From NCBI GenBank assembly GCA_965248255.1, contig CBDFIW010000004.1:2790001-2854000 (forward strand): a stretch of DNA of 64,000 nucleotides, given 5' to 3'. The number at the start of each line of letters is the position of its first letter. The stretch's first letter is position 1. The notes under the pieces were generated by a model. It ran no database searches and was not told the DNA's origin. It saw nothing but the letters and a program-made list of their open reading frames with translations. The stretch comes from JAKZVK01 sp965248255 (lineage in GTDB: Bacteria; Acidobacteriota; Terriglobia; Bryobacterales; UBA6623). Shown here piece by piece: positions 8,956 through 18,362 of the stretch. The translations under genes were made by a program, and so were the position numbers.

Positions 8956-10212
8956 TCAGGTCAACAGCGATCGCAGTTGCTTGGCGCCCGCGACCGCGCG
9001 CTCGACGTGCTCCGCGGTGTTATACAGGTGCGGACACAGCCGAAGGCCCCCCGTGCTGGCACCCGCGATGCCGTGCTTGTGGTACATCGTGGCGTGGGCC
9101 TTGGCGCGGTTCTCCTGGGGCACTTCTATGATGCAAACGCCTCCGCTGAGCTTCGAATCCATCGGCGTAACGAGCTTGGCCCCGGCTTCATGAAGGCCCT
9201 TCTTGAGAGCGGTCGCCAACTCGTATACCCGGCTCTCGATGGCGGCGGACCCAAGCGTACCGTGGAATTCCACTGTCGTTGCGATCGCCGTGAGCCGCGA
9301 GTCGTCGCGCTGGCCGAAGTTCTCGAACTTCCGAGCGCCCTTGAGAATCGTATCGGCAGTCGTACCCCATCCCGGCGCGACGACGTTAGGCCAGATCTCA
9401 CCGATTCGCTCTTTCTTGACGTAGAGCAGGCCCACTTCCCTGGGGCCGCAGAACCATTTATGGGAACTGGCGGCGTAGGAGTCACAGCCGATGTCGTGCA
9501 GGTCAAGCTCGGCCATGCCCCACGACTGCGCGCCGTCGAGGTGGACGTAGACGCCGCGCTTCTGCGCTTCCGCCGTGATTTCCTTCGCCGGCAGTCGGAT
9601 GCCGCTTCGGTTCGAGATGTGGGTGATCGATAAGACACGTGTCTTCGCCGTCAACGCCCTGACGAACACGTCGATCAGCTCGTCTTCGCTGCCCGGGTTC
9701 TTCGGTACGGCGATCTTCCTGACACTGAAGCCGCGCCGCTTGGCCCGGACTTCCCAGGCCACGTTGTTGGTTGGATGGTTTTGCTCCCATAGCAGGACTT
9801 CGTCGCCTGCCTTGAGTGCAAGTCCGTTGCTGATGGTGTTGTTGGCTTCGCTGGTGTTGCGGACCAGAGCCACCTCGTCGGCATCGGCGCCGATCTGTTC
9901 CGCCACCTTCTGCCGCGACTCCTCGAGCAGCTTCGAGAACTTGCCGCGGTTGTTGAACGAGCAGTCGAAGTCGATGTCCTTGGTGAGGCTTGCCACCTGC
10001 TCGGTGACGGCCCGCGGCGACGGACAAAGGTTGGCCGCGTTCATGGGAACTTTCTCTTCGCTGAACGAGAACTGTTGGCGAACCAAGTTCCAACGGCTCT
10101 CCTCGCCGGCGGTCGCGGCCAGCAACGGCTTGAGTTCGCTCAGCGAGGCGGCGGCTGCGGCGGCGCCTCCGAGGCGGCCGAGAAAGGATCGGCGGGATGC
10201 AAGAGACGACAT
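8956..10212 (-). CDS. Tat-exported class V aminotransferase-fold protein
   Basis: 418 residues. The ATG at 10212 has GGAGG seven bases upstream. A Tat signal (SRRSFLGRLGG followed by an Ala-rich segment) opens the protein, an unusual location for a PLP enzyme. The fold is that of cysteine desulfurase/isopenicillin-N epimerase-like enzymes: NTSEANNTISNGL, LWEQNHPTNNVAWE, ITHISNRSGIRLPAKEI, HLDGAQSWG, and the Schiff-base lysine in SYAASSHKWFCGPREVG. Substrate unknown; epimerisation, desulfuration or transamination are all possible. Upstream on the same strand, about 350 bases away, is ridA. Confidence 0.88.
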   Translation of the reverse strand: MSSLASRRSFLGRLGGAAAAAASLSELKPLLAATAGEESRWNLVRQQFSFSEEKVPMNAANLCPSPRAVTEQVASLTKDIDFDCSFNNRGKFSKLLEESRQKVAEQIGADADEVALVRNTSEANNTISNGLALKAGDEVLLWEQNHPTNNVAWEVRAKRRGFSVRKIAVPKNPGSEDELIDVFVRALTAKTRVLSITHISNRSGIRLPAKEITAEAQKRGVYVHLDGAQSWGMAELDLHDIGCDSYAASSHKWFCGPREVGLLYVKKERIGEIWPNVVAPGWGTTADTILKGARKFENFGQRDDSRLTAIATTVEFHGTLGSAAIESRVYELATALKKGLHEAGAKLVTPMDSKLSGGVCIIEVPQENRAKAHATMYHKHGIAGASTGGLRLCPHLYNTAEHVERAVAGAKQLRSLLT

Positions 10213-10559
10213 TTCAAGGCCTCCAAAGGTGGTCGCGGATGATGGACTCAACCGCCACCGTCTGTTCAACCAACTCGCGCCCGAAAGCCAGGCGCAGGCT
10301 GGTTGAACAAATCATAGCGCATGACTGCTCCGGAAGCGGTCCACGAGAAAGCGCCGCAAGGTTACACAGGATCAATCCCAGGCCTTGCTCAGCCGCAAAA
10401 CCCGTTTCACACAGACTCCTCAGTGCTGCCGGGTCCTGCCTTCTCGGGACTCAGGTCCTCGAGTCGGCGTACTTGGCGTGGGGGCCATCCTGTCTTGCGA
10501 GGAATCACGAGACGCCAAGGCCCGAGCCCGGTGCCATCTGGTTGTCATGAAGCCCCGCG
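10213..10559. other. Gene-free stretch between ridA and the aminotransferase
   Basis: About 350 bases with only short unconvincing frames. It contains the ribosome-binding site of the aminotransferase at its left end. No RNA, repeat or regulatory motif was recognised. Confidence 0.4.
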
Positions 10560-10946
10560 TTACTCGGCGGGCTTATAAGCGATGCAGTCAATCTCCACCT
10601 TGAGGCCCTGGGCGGGTAGGAGGGCGTTGACCGTTGTGCGCGCGGGCTTGGCTTGTCCGAAGTACTCCTCGTAAACCTGGTTCATCTCGGCGAAGTCCCG
10701 GATGTCAGCCAGGAACACCGAGCACTTGACGACGTCGCTCAAGTCCGAACCGACCGCCTTCAGAATCGACTGAACGTTCTTGATCGTTTGGTGGGTTTCC
10801 TCGGTCACGGTCCCAGGCTCAGACTTGTTGGTCGTCGGGTTGAGCGCCGCCTGGCCGGAAACAAAGATGAAGTCACCCGCCCGGACCGCGTGAGAATAAG
10901 GCCCTCGCGGCGATGGGCCGCCGGGTGCCATGATGCGTTCGATCAT
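10560..10946 (-). CDS. ridA: RidA family enamine/imine deaminase
   Basis: 128 residues, the normal size. Family signatures: GPYSHAVRAGDFIFVSGQAA, VKCSVFLADIRDFAEMNQVY and the C-terminal PARTTVNALLPAQGLKVEID, whose Arg binds the substrate carboxylate. RidA hydrolyses reactive enamines such as 2-aminoacrylate released by PLP dehydratases. It lies 78 bases downstream of a D-serine dehydratase/D-threonine aldolase-like gene on the same strand, whose reaction could produce that intermediate. The gene symbol is used at family level. Confidence 0.93.
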   Translation of the reverse strand: MIERIMAPGGPSPRGPYSHAVRAGDFIFVSGQAALNPTTNKSEPGTVTEETHQTIKNVQSILKAVGSDLSDVVKCSVFLADIRDFAEMNQVYEEYFGQAKPARTTVNALLPAQGLKVEIDCIAYKPAE

Positions 10947-11024
10947 ACGAATGTCTCCTTTTCGATGAGAAGTGGTTTCAAACCATCCCGCGGCGGCGCC
11001 GATCTTGAGAAGCCGCGCCGGCTC

Positions 11025-12119
11025 TTACTGCAGCTTCCCGCGGCCCTTGACCTCCCACACCTGCTCGACCTGCTCACCGCGAATCCCATACACCCGTTCG
11101 TGCATATTGGTAGCCGCGCAAACGTGATTCGGGATGATCCGCAGGCGGTCGCCGATGCGGGGGCTTGGCGAACCGCCCCGCCACTCGATGTAGCCGTGCT
11201 CCTCGTTCATCTTGTAGAAGCGGCTCTCGGGCGCTTCGGTGACCCGGCCGAAAGTGATCTCTTCCATGAAGGGCCGCGTGTCGGACGTGAAAGTCTTCGA
11301 ACCCCCGTCGATGATCACGAAGCCTTGGCGGGCGGCCGAAACGACCGTCGCCATGATCGTCACTGCGCAGTCGTCCCAGCCGGGCGCACCGGCCCACACC
11401 TGCATCACGTCGTTAAAGACATAGGTGCCGGGACGGATCTCGTTCATGCCGTCGATCTTGTGTGAATGAAACAGAGCCGGCGTCGAGCCGCCGCTGATGA
11501 TCTTGAGCTCGAGGCCCGCGTGATCAAAGTCCGCCCGAATTTGCTGCACGCGTTCATTGACTTTTTGAAGCTGCTCCTCGCCGTCGGGGAGCGGCAACCA
11601 AACGTGGCCATAGTAGAATTCGACGCCGTCGAAACGCAAGCCGGGAAGGCGGGACAGTTGGCGGCTCAGCGCGACGAGTTCGTCTCCCGGCGGGACGCCG
11701 CAGCGGTCCATGCCCACGTTGGCTTCGGCCAACACGCCCACCGTCACACCGGCGGCCTGCGCGGCTTCTGACAGCGGCCGAGCCACGTCGATGTGATCCA
11801 ACGCGACGCTCACGTTGGTCTGCTTGGCGACTTCCATCAGGCGCTTCAGCTTCGACGCGCCTACGATCGGATAGGCCACCAACAGATCGGGTGTCTCGGT
11901 CTCGAGCATCACTTCGGCCTCGCCCACCTTGGCCACGGCGAGGCCCACCGCCCCCAGGTCAAGCTGCATGCGCCCGATGGCCGGGTTCTTGTGGGTCTTG
12001 GTGTGTGGGCGCAGCCGGAACCGGTGCTCCGCGGCGTACTCGGCCACGCGGCGCAGGTTGCCCTCCATGCGGTCGAGATCAATCAGCAGCGCAGGCGTAT
12101 CGAGTTCCGACAGGTGCAT
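11025..12119 (-). CDS. D-serine dehydratase / D-threonine aldolase-like PLP enzyme
   Basis: 364 residues, fold-type III (alanine racemase-like barrel) followed by the DSD1-type C-terminal domain. The PLP lysine is in RPHTKTHK (K41). The barrel segments VGVLAEANVGMDRCGV and GLELKIISGGSTPALFHS are typical. The C-terminal RIIPNHVCAATNMHE carries the His-x-Cys metal site of eukaryote-like zinc D-serine dehydratases and D-threonine aldolases. Either dehydration to pyruvate plus ammonia or retro-aldol cleavage to glycine plus aldehyde is possible. Downstream ridA favours the dehydratase reading. The start is the only ATG consistent with the conserved LDTPALLIDLDRMEGN. Confidence 0.88.
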   Translation of the reverse strand: MHLSELDTPALLIDLDRMEGNLRRVAEYAAEHRFRLRPHTKTHKNPAIGRMQLDLGAVGLAVAKVGEAEVMLETETPDLLVAYPIVGASKLKRLMEVAKQTNVSVALDHIDVARPLSEAAQAAGVTVGVLAEANVGMDRCGVPPGDELVALSRQLSRLPGLRFDGVEFYYGHVWLPLPDGEEQLQKVNERVQQIRADFDHAGLELKIISGGSTPALFHSHKIDGMNEIRPGTYVFNDVMQVWAGAPGWDDCAVTIMATVVSAARQGFVIIDGGSKTFTSDTRPFMEEITFGRVTEAPESRFYKMNEEHGYIEWRGGSPSPRIGDRLRIIPNHVCAATNMHERVYGIRGEQVEQVWEVKGRGKLQ

Positions 12120-12324
12120 GTGAGTGGAAGGGGTCAGCTTAGCGAAACTGGTTTCGGATCACAACTTGGGCGCCCGGCAGCCGTGCCCGACTCGACAACC
12201 TCGTCCAGAGCGCCGCTGAGGTGTGTGAACCTTTCACAGTCGCGGCTCGGCAGGGGGCGTGATAATAATAGAGCGCGGACCCCCCTGGCGTTGCTGCTCC
12301 TGGGAGCCGCGCTCGCATCCCGCC

Positions 12325-13626
12325 ATGACCCGCGACGAAATCATTCTCGCCAGCGACCAATACCTCTTCCCGGCCGTCTTCCACTACTATCGGGAGCAGC
12401 TCGTGATCGAGCGCGCCAAGGACCAGTACGTTTGGGACGCCGACGGCAACCAGTACCTCGACTTCTTCGGCGGCATCGTCACGATCAGCGTCGGCCACCT
12501 GAACGACCGTGTGCGGAAGAAAATCCATGAACAGGTCGACCGTCTGCACCACGTCTCGACCCTCTACGGTTGCGCGCCCCAGGCCGAGTTGGCCAAGACC
12601 ATCGCCTCGCTTGCCCCCGGGGGTGAGCTGACCAAGTCGTTCTTCACCAACAGCGGCACTGAGGCCAACGAGACCGCGATTCAGCTGGCACGCTGTTACA
12701 CCGGCCGGAGCGAAATCGTGGCCTTGAGGCACGGCTACCACGGACGAAGCGCTCTCGGCACCACTCTGACCGGTCACAGCCCGTGGCGGAGTCCGACGGC
12801 GCCCCAGCCCGGCGTCGTTCATGCGCACAACGCCTACTGCTATCGTTGCCCGTTCGGCCTGGAGTACCCTTCGTGCGAAGTGCGTTGCGCGCAAGACCTC
12901 GAAGAGCTGATTCAGACCTCCACCTCAGGGCAAATCGCGGGCATGATTGCCGAGCCGATTCAGGGCATCGGCGGCTTCATCACGCCGCCCAAGGAGTACT
13001 TCCCCATCGTCCACGACATCGTGCAACGCTACGGTGGGATCCTGATCAGTGATGAAGTGCAAACCGGCTGGGGCCGTACCGGCGGCAAGTGGTTCGGCAT
13101 CGAGCACTGGGGCGTCGTCCCCGACGTCATCACCGCCGCCAAGGGGATGGCCAACGGCCTGCCGATCGGCGCTACCATCGCCCGCGCCCAGGTCGCTGAC
13201 TCGATGCGCTACCTTACCTTGTCGACCTTTGGCGGCAACCCAATCTCGACCACCGCCGCCCAGGCCGTGATCGACTTCGTGCGCGAGGAGGACTTGCTCA
13301 CCAACTGTGAGCAAGTCGGCGGCTACTTGCGGGGACGGCTCGAGGAGTTGCAGCAGAAATATCCGTTGATCGGCGACGTGCGGGGGATGGGTCTGCTGCA
13401 AGCGCTGGAGCTGGTCAAAGACCCTGTTACCAAAGAGCCCGCCAAGCAAGAGGCGGCGGCCCTTCTCGAAGTGACGCGCCGCAACCGCCTATTGATCGGC
13501 AAGGGAGGCCTCTACGGCAATGTCATCCGAATCAGCCCGCCGATGAACGTGGCCCGAAGTGACGTCGAGGAGTTCATCCGCCTGTTGGACCTCAGCCTGG
13601 CCGACTTGCAGAATTCCGGAACCTAA
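12325..13626 (+). CDS. Class III aminotransferase (AGXT2/aspartate aminotransferase-family-like)
   Basis: 433 residues. It transaminates with PLP. Visible motifs: DADGNQYLDFFGGIVTISVGH, FFTNSGTEANETAIQLAR, ALRHGYHGRSALGTTLTGH, a Cys-rich insertion CYRCPFGLEYPSCEVRC, ISDEVQTGWGRTGGKWFG, and the Schiff-base lysine in ITAAKGMANGLPIGA. The insertion is typical of the AGXT2-like branch, which acts on omega-amino acids or alanine-glyoxylate. The start at 12325 removes a non-conserved 22-residue extension. It is divergent from the D-amino-acid enzyme gene, and the shared 200-base gap may hold both promoters. Confidence 0.9.
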   Translation: MTRDEIILASDQYLFPAVFHYYREQLVIERAKDQYVWDADGNQYLDFFGGIVTISVGHLNDRVRKKIHEQVDRLHHVSTLYGCAPQAELAKTIASLAPGGELTKSFFTNSGTEANETAIQLARCYTGRSEIVALRHGYHGRSALGTTLTGHSPWRSPTAPQPGVVHAHNAYCYRCPFGLEYPSCEVRCAQDLEELIQTSTSGQIAGMIAEPIQGIGGFITPPKEYFPIVHDIVQRYGGILISDEVQTGWGRTGGKWFGIEHWGVVPDVITAAKGMANGLPIGATIARAQVADSMRYLTLSTFGGNPISTTAAQAVIDFVREEDLLTNCEQVGGYLRGRLEELQQKYPLIGDVRGMGLLQALELVKDPVTKEPAKQEAAALLEVTRRNRLLIGKGGLYGNVIRISPPMNVARSDVEEFIRLLDLSLADLQNSGT

Positions 13627-13720
13627 CCCGCCAAGCGCGCCAGGGCGCTCGGTATCGTCCGGACCGAAGCCCGTCTAGAGGAAATCAACAAGGGCTGGGT
13701 CTACCCTTCTTCCCTCTTCT

Positions 13721-14128
13721 TCATGCAGACCCGCACTTCGAAGGAGTCAGCAGCGACGGTAGGGCTCTCGTCAAAGCTTCCTGGACCTGCTCGGCGGTGA
13801 ACGGCTTGCGAATGAAACCCTTGGCGCCCAGCGAGATCGCCTCCATCACGGTGTTTTCCCCTCCTTCGGTGGTGATCATGATGACCGGCAGATCCTTGTG
13901 GGTGGTGTCCTTCAACTTCTTCAGGAAGTCCAGTCCACTGACATTCGGCATGTTGATGCCGGAAAAGATCAGCGACACCGGGTTGCCCTCGAGCACGTCG
14001 AGCGCTTCCTGCCCGTCGCCTGCCTCCACGACCTCGCCGATCTCGCCGTTGTAGGCTTGGCGGACGCTTCGCTGGACAATCTTACTCATGACAGCGGAGT
14101 CATCGACGATCAATACGTTGAGTGCCAT
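13721..14128 (-). CDS. Stand-alone receiver protein lacking the phospho-acceptor Asp
   Basis: 135 residues, a single CheY-like domain with a short tail. The acidic pair D9/D10, T86/T87 and K108 (RKPF) are present. The position aligned with CheY D57 is Gly: FSGINMP instead of the usual SDxNMP. The codon is GGC, one base from Asp GAC. It therefore cannot be phosphorylated in the usual way and may act as a constitutive or atypical receiver. No kinase or chemotaxis gene is adjacent; the flavoprotein gene lies 147 bases upstream on the same strand. Confidence 0.88.
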   Translation of the reverse strand: MALNVLIVDDSAVMSKIVQRSVRQAYNGEIGEVVEAGDGQEALDVLEGNPVSLIFSGINMPNVSGLDFLKKLKDTTHKDLPVIMITTEGGENTVMEAISLGAKGFIRKPFTAEQVQEALTRALPSLLTPSKCGSA

Positions 14129-14275
14129 GACGCAAGAGACAGTGTCGTTGTAAAACTTCTATCGTCCAGTCGGCAGGGATTCGTTAGGGGCACTTACGCC
14201 GTCAGGAGCCAGGCGCGGGGACTCCCCACCGATCTCGCGAATGGGGAATCAACCGTGGCGTGCGGTGCCGGATGG

Positions 14276-15754
14276 CTAGCTCCGGGCGTCGTCCACCCTG
14301 CCGGGGACGATCGGCTGGTTGGCTTCCAGGTCTTTCATCTCGTCCAGAGTGATCTCCCGGCCTTCTTCGTGGTATTCCTGGTCTACGTTGACCTGCCAGA
14401 GGTCATAGCTGCCGCCGAGGATGTTGCGGGCGGCCAGCATAGCGGTAAGCATAGAGTGGTCTTGGTTGTTGTAACGGTGCATGCCGTTGCGGCCGGTCAA
14501 CTGCAGGTTGGGGAAGCGGGTGAGGAAGCCGCGAATCTTGTCCATCGCCTGAGCGTATCCGCCATCGTAAACCGGGTAGGCCTTCTTCATGCGAACGACA
14601 GCGCCGTCGATCACGTCCGTAGGGTCGGCGAGCCCGAGTTGGCCGATCTCGTGCTTGCCCTGCTCGATCAGATCCCGGTCAGAGCGGGTCCACAAGCCGT
14701 CGCCCTCGAAACAGAAGTACTCGAGCCCGAGGCAGGAGGTGGCCGGGTCGGGAACCATCTCGGGGCTCCAGTTGCCGTAGTTCTGTACGCGGCCCATGGC
14801 GACGTTGGGGTCATGGATGTAAATCCAGTTGTCGGGGAATAGGTCGGTGCGCCGGAACATTAGCGCGACGGTCAGGAAGTCGCGGTATTGTAGGTCACGC
14901 GCGGCGCCCAGGATTTCTTCCGGCGGGGCGGGATCAAGGCTTTCGACCAGGTCGCGCACGGCGATGCTGCTGATGAAGTGGTCCCCTTCGTAGGTCTCGC
15001 CGCCGGCTTCGACCGAACGCACCCCGCCCCAATGGACCCGGCTGACAGGAGCATCGAAGACGACCTGCGACCCCATCTCTTCAATGCGCTGCCGGGTGCG
15101 TTCCCACATCATCCCGGGACCGTGGCGCGGGTAGGAGAAGCGGTCGATCAGGGTCTTGACCACGGCGTCCTTGCTTTTGGCCCGCTCGCCGATCAGCGCG
15201 TTCTTGATGGCCGTGGCCAGCGATAACCCCTTGATCCGTTGCGCCGCCCATTCAGCCTGGATTTCGGTACAGGGGATGCCCCAGACCTTCTCGGTGTAGG
15301 TCTTGAAGAAAAGCTCGAACAGCCTCTTACCGAAGCGGTTCGAGATCCAGGTAGCGAAGTTGTCCTCGGGCTTGCGGGGAAACAGCCGTGCCCAGCCGTA
15401 GCTTCCCACACAGCGCAGCGTCTCGAAGATGCCGAGTCCCGCCAAGGCATTGAACGGCTTGAGCGGGTAGCTGAAGAACTTACCGTTGTAATAGATCCGT
15501 GACATCCGCGACCGCTCGATTAGGTCGTTGCCGAGCACCTCGCGCCACAGATCGTCCACCACCGAGACCTTGGTGAAGAAGCGGTGGCCGTCGATGTCGA
15601 AGCGGTAGCCTTTGTGGACGACGGTCTGCGCTAGGCCGCCGACGGTATCGGTCGCTTCGAGCACGGTGCTGCGCACGCCCTTTTTCGCCAGCTCATAAGC
15701 GGCCGTGAGGCCGGCCGGACCCGCGCCGAGAACCACAACAGGAGAGGAATCCAT
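14276..15754 (-). CDS. FAD-dependent oxidoreductase, amine-oxidase/protoporphyrinogen-oxidase-like
   Basis: 492 residues. The N-terminal dinucleotide motif VVVLGAGPAGLTAAYELAKKG and the following LEATDTVGGLAQT mark an NAD(P)/FAD flavoprotein of the amine-oxidase superfamily. GYRFDIDGHRFFTK, IYYNGKFFSYPLKP and NGMHRYNNQDHSMLTAM resemble the branch that includes UDP-galactopyranose mutase-like proteins of cell-envelope pathways. The reaction is not determinable by eye. There is no signal peptide. Confidence 0.85.
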   Translation of the reverse strand: MDSSPVVVLGAGPAGLTAAYELAKKGVRSTVLEATDTVGGLAQTVVHKGYRFDIDGHRFFTKVSVVDDLWREVLGNDLIERSRMSRIYYNGKFFSYPLKPFNALAGLGIFETLRCVGSYGWARLFPRKPEDNFATWISNRFGKRLFELFFKTYTEKVWGIPCTEIQAEWAAQRIKGLSLATAIKNALIGERAKSKDAVVKTLIDRFSYPRHGPGMMWERTRQRIEEMGSQVVFDAPVSRVHWGGVRSVEAGGETYEGDHFISSIAVRDLVESLDPAPPEEILGAARDLQYRDFLTVALMFRRTDLFPDNWIYIHDPNVAMGRVQNYGNWSPEMVPDPATSCLGLEYFCFEGDGLWTRSDRDLIEQGKHEIGQLGLADPTDVIDGAVVRMKKAYPVYDGGYAQAMDKIRGFLTRFPNLQLTGRNGMHRYNNQDHSMLTAMLAARNILGGSYDLWQVNVDQEYHEEGREITLDEMKDLEANQPIVPGRVDDARS

Positions 15755-15939
15755 AAGAAAATACGTATCTTAGCAGAGGCCCCCAGAGGGCTCCCGGAAG
15801 ACCTCGGGCAGGGAACTTCTGGGCGGAATCAGAGCCCCGCCTGGGTGGGGTCGAGCCCGCCGTGACGCCGGCGCTACCTGGAGGTCGCCCCACGACCTCA
15901 GTTGACGCCGGTTCTCGCCGCAGGGACAATAGGGCTAGT

Positions 15940-16016
15940 GCGCCCGTAGCTCAGCTGGATAGAGTGCCTGCCTCCGGAGCAGGAGGTCGCGCGTTCGAAT
16001 CGCGCCGGGCGCGCCA
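15940..16016 (+). tRNA. tRNA-Arg (anticodon CCG)
   Basis: The cloverleaf folds fully. The acceptor GCGCCCG pairs with CGGGCGC (16006-16012), the D-stem is GCUC/GAGU, the anticodon stem is CCTGC/GCAGG around loop CTCCGGA, and the T-arm is GCGCG-TTCGAAT-CGCGC. Discriminator G and an encoded CCA follow (16014-16016). The anticodon CCG reads the CGG arginine codon. Confidence 0.97.
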
Positions 16017-16193
16017 TTCGCTCCCTTTCTTTTCACCGCTTTCTTGCTGAGCAGAAGAAGCGGCCACAGCCGCTCCAGGGGCGTTTCGACCCGTCTTCCG
16101 CTCGTTCTGCCGAGCGATCTAGCGAGCGCGTGCCCACCCGCGGGCCTGGGGGCGCATTGAACCGGCGTCGAGCCGAGACCTATACTTCTACTT

Positions 16194-18248
16194 ATGAAGC
16201 ATCTGCTCTTGCTTCTGGCGGTTGTGGCGCTACTCGCACCGCCCGTGCTCGCACAGGCTGAGCCGGTTTCAAGGACCGAGGCACAACGCTGGACTCGGCA
16301 TCTCATCCCGCTGCCGAAAGAGATTTCGATTCCCCACAAGGTGACCCTGGCGCCCCGAAAGGTTGCCATCCAGGTCGACCCCGATGCCGGAGCGATCGCC
16401 GAGAGCGCCGCGGTGGAGTTACGTGAGCTGTTTGAGGCCAACACGGGTAGCGCGCCGGCCGGCGGTGCTTTCGAGATTCGGCTCACGCTGACCGACAGCC
16501 CGGAAACTCGCCAGCATCCTGCGCGGGACGTGGTGGAGCGTCTTGCGACCCTGCCGAATCATCGGCAGGCCTACTTGATTGCGCCCATCAAGCAACACGG
16601 CCTGCTGCTTACCGCTGTCGATCCCAAGGGTCTTTATTACGCCGCTCAGACTCTACACCAACTTCTCGAACCCTTTCTGACGTCAGAACGGGTGACCATT
16701 CCGCTGGCGAATATCGTCGACTGGCCGGACCTCCAGGAACGAGGCCTGTGGAACTTCCCGAAGCCGGCCGAGTGGGTGCCGTGGATGGCCTCGTTGAAGC
16801 TCAACTACGGCAAGATGGCCGAGACCAAACTCAGGCCTATCGAGCGCGGCAAGCCGAACGGCGTGATCATCAATCACGACCTCTACCGGGCGGCCTCGCG
16901 CATCGCTTTCGAATACCAGCCCTTCCTGACGCACTTCAACTTCCTTCATGCTTACGGTTTGTATGAGGCCTATCCCGAGCTTGCCGGGAAGGGAGACGGG
17001 GCCCTCGCCGGACGCTACTTCGCACACAAGCAGGGCAACCAGCATCGCGTTCCCAATGCCGCCCATCCGCTCTTCCGCAAGCTGCTGGTCGAATGGCTGC
17101 GGGATTTCGCGCGCCAAGGCGTGAGTGAAGTGAGTTGTTGGCTGAGCGAGCGTCCGGGGGAAGACGGCCGCCCCGAGACGACCGCCGTGGGCCAAGACGT
17201 CATGGAATCGCGGGCCATCATGGCGGCGTTTCGCGAGGTGCAGAAGGAGTATCCGCGGTTCAGCATTCGGGTCTTCCTTTCGACTGTTCCGACGGGGCGC
17301 TACTATCGGGTGATCGCCGAGTTGCCCGAAGCAGTGAAGATCGAGCGCGCCTGCGCCACCAAGATCGAGCGGGTGCTGCATCTGCCGCGAGACTTGCTTC
17401 GCAATCCGGTGCTCGACCACTACGCCGCGCAAGGGCGCTGGATCGCCAGCTACGACGTCCCGATCACAGCCAACGCACGCGTCGATACGCCCGAATTCAT
17501 GGTGCCCGAGAGTTCGGCCCACCGTGTTCGCGAGTACTTGCGGCAACTCATCGAGCGCGGGTTCCAAGGGGCCTACGGCATGATGGCTTGGGCGGATAAC
17601 GGCAAAGCCACCTGTGGATTCAACATCCACGCCCTGGCCGAGTACGCTTGGAACCTCAACGGCCGCAGCGAGAAGGAGTTCGCGATCGCTTGGGCCACCC
17701 GGGAGGGATACCAAGACCCCGAGCAGGTCGGCGAATGGGCCGAGCTGATGGGGCCGATCGAGTTCGACGTTTACGATTCCGAGTTTCCTATCGCCTACTC
17801 CTGGGGCAAGGCGGCGAAGATGATCGACGAACGTCGCCGCCCCTACCTCGGCGAAGGGATCTTCCGCTACTACACGAGCCGCAAGGACTTCGACCGCAAA
17901 ATCGCCGCTTGCGGCCGGGCGTTGGCGATTGCGGAAGGCTTCGAGAACAACTACCTAGCGAACGAGACACGCGTCGTGCGGTCGTATGTTCGGCTGGCCA
18001 AGGGACTCTATGAGGTGGCCGAGCAGCTAGCCACAAGCGACCTCCGTACCTTGGAAAGCCAGTCCGCACTACGTAAGAACATCGATGAGCTGACAGCGGC
18101 AGGCAAGGAAAACTTGGAAGCGATCCGGCACTGGCGCCGCGCCTTGAGCCCCGAGCCGTGGCACTATCGCGTTCACGACGCCATCAAGGGCACGGAAGAC
18201 ACCGTGCAAGCGGTCACGGAGTTTGTGACGGGACGCTATTATTTCTAA
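16194..18248 (+). CDS. Secreted glycoside-hydrolase-like protein with GH20-type N-domain
   Basis: 684 residues with a signal peptide (LLLLLAVVALLAPPVLAQA). Residues about 35-175 look like the GH20/GH84/GH67-type N-terminal alpha/beta domain: LIPLPKEISIPHKVTLAPRK, AYLIAPIKQHGLLLTAVDPKG, YYAAQTLHQLL. The segment IVDWPDLQERGLWNFP leads into a barrel-like region, with NYGKMAETKL and FQGAYGMMAWADNGKATCGFN. No canonical GH20 DE catalytic pair was recognised, so the catalytic family and substrate are open; a hexosaminidase or glucuronidase relative is inferred. It follows the tRNA and is monocistronic. Confidence 0.7.
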   Translation: MKHLLLLLAVVALLAPPVLAQAEPVSRTEAQRWTRHLIPLPKEISIPHKVTLAPRKVAIQVDPDAGAIAESAAVELRELFEANTGSAPAGGAFEIRLTLTDSPETRQHPARDVVERLATLPNHRQAYLIAPIKQHGLLLTAVDPKGLYYAAQTLHQLLEPFLTSERVTIPLANIVDWPDLQERGLWNFPKPAEWVPWMASLKLNYGKMAETKLRPIERGKPNGVIINHDLYRAASRIAFEYQPFLTHFNFLHAYGLYEAYPELAGKGDGALAGRYFAHKQGNQHRVPNAAHPLFRKLLVEWLRDFARQGVSEVSCWLSERPGEDGRPETTAVGQDVMESRAIMAAFREVQKEYPRFSIRVFLSTVPTGRYYRVIAELPEAVKIERACATKIERVLHLPRDLLRNPVLDHYAAQGRWIASYDVPITANARVDTPEFMVPESSAHRVREYLRQLIERGFQGAYGMMAWADNGKATCGFNIHALAEYAWNLNGRSEKEFAIAWATREGYQDPEQVGEWAELMGPIEFDVYDSEFPIAYSWGKAAKMIDERRRPYLGEGIFRYYTSRKDFDRKIAACGRALAIAEGFENNYLANETRVVRSYVRLAKGLYEVAEQLATSDLRTLESQSALRKNIDELTAAGKENLEAIRHWRRALSPEPWHYRVHDAIKGTEDTVQAVTEFVTGRYYF

Positions 18249-18362
18249 CGCAGAGACCCAACCCAGCCGTCCTCGAGGCTTGGGTGCGGATTTGAGTCTA
18301 GATGCTGTACACAGAGGCTCTCCGTTCCGACGGCAATCGGGGCATACAGCTGTGGAACGCCG

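Noticed and set aside
8068..9633. 521-residue plus-strand open frame
   Set aside because: Antisense to the enolase-superfamily and aminotransferase genes, both with complete catalytic motifs.
15935..16486. 183-residue minus-strand frame ending in GAIRTRDLLLRRQALYPAELRAH
   Set aside because: That peptide is the familiar antisense translation of a tRNA gene; the stretch coincides with tRNA-Arg and the start of the GH20-like gene on the other strand.
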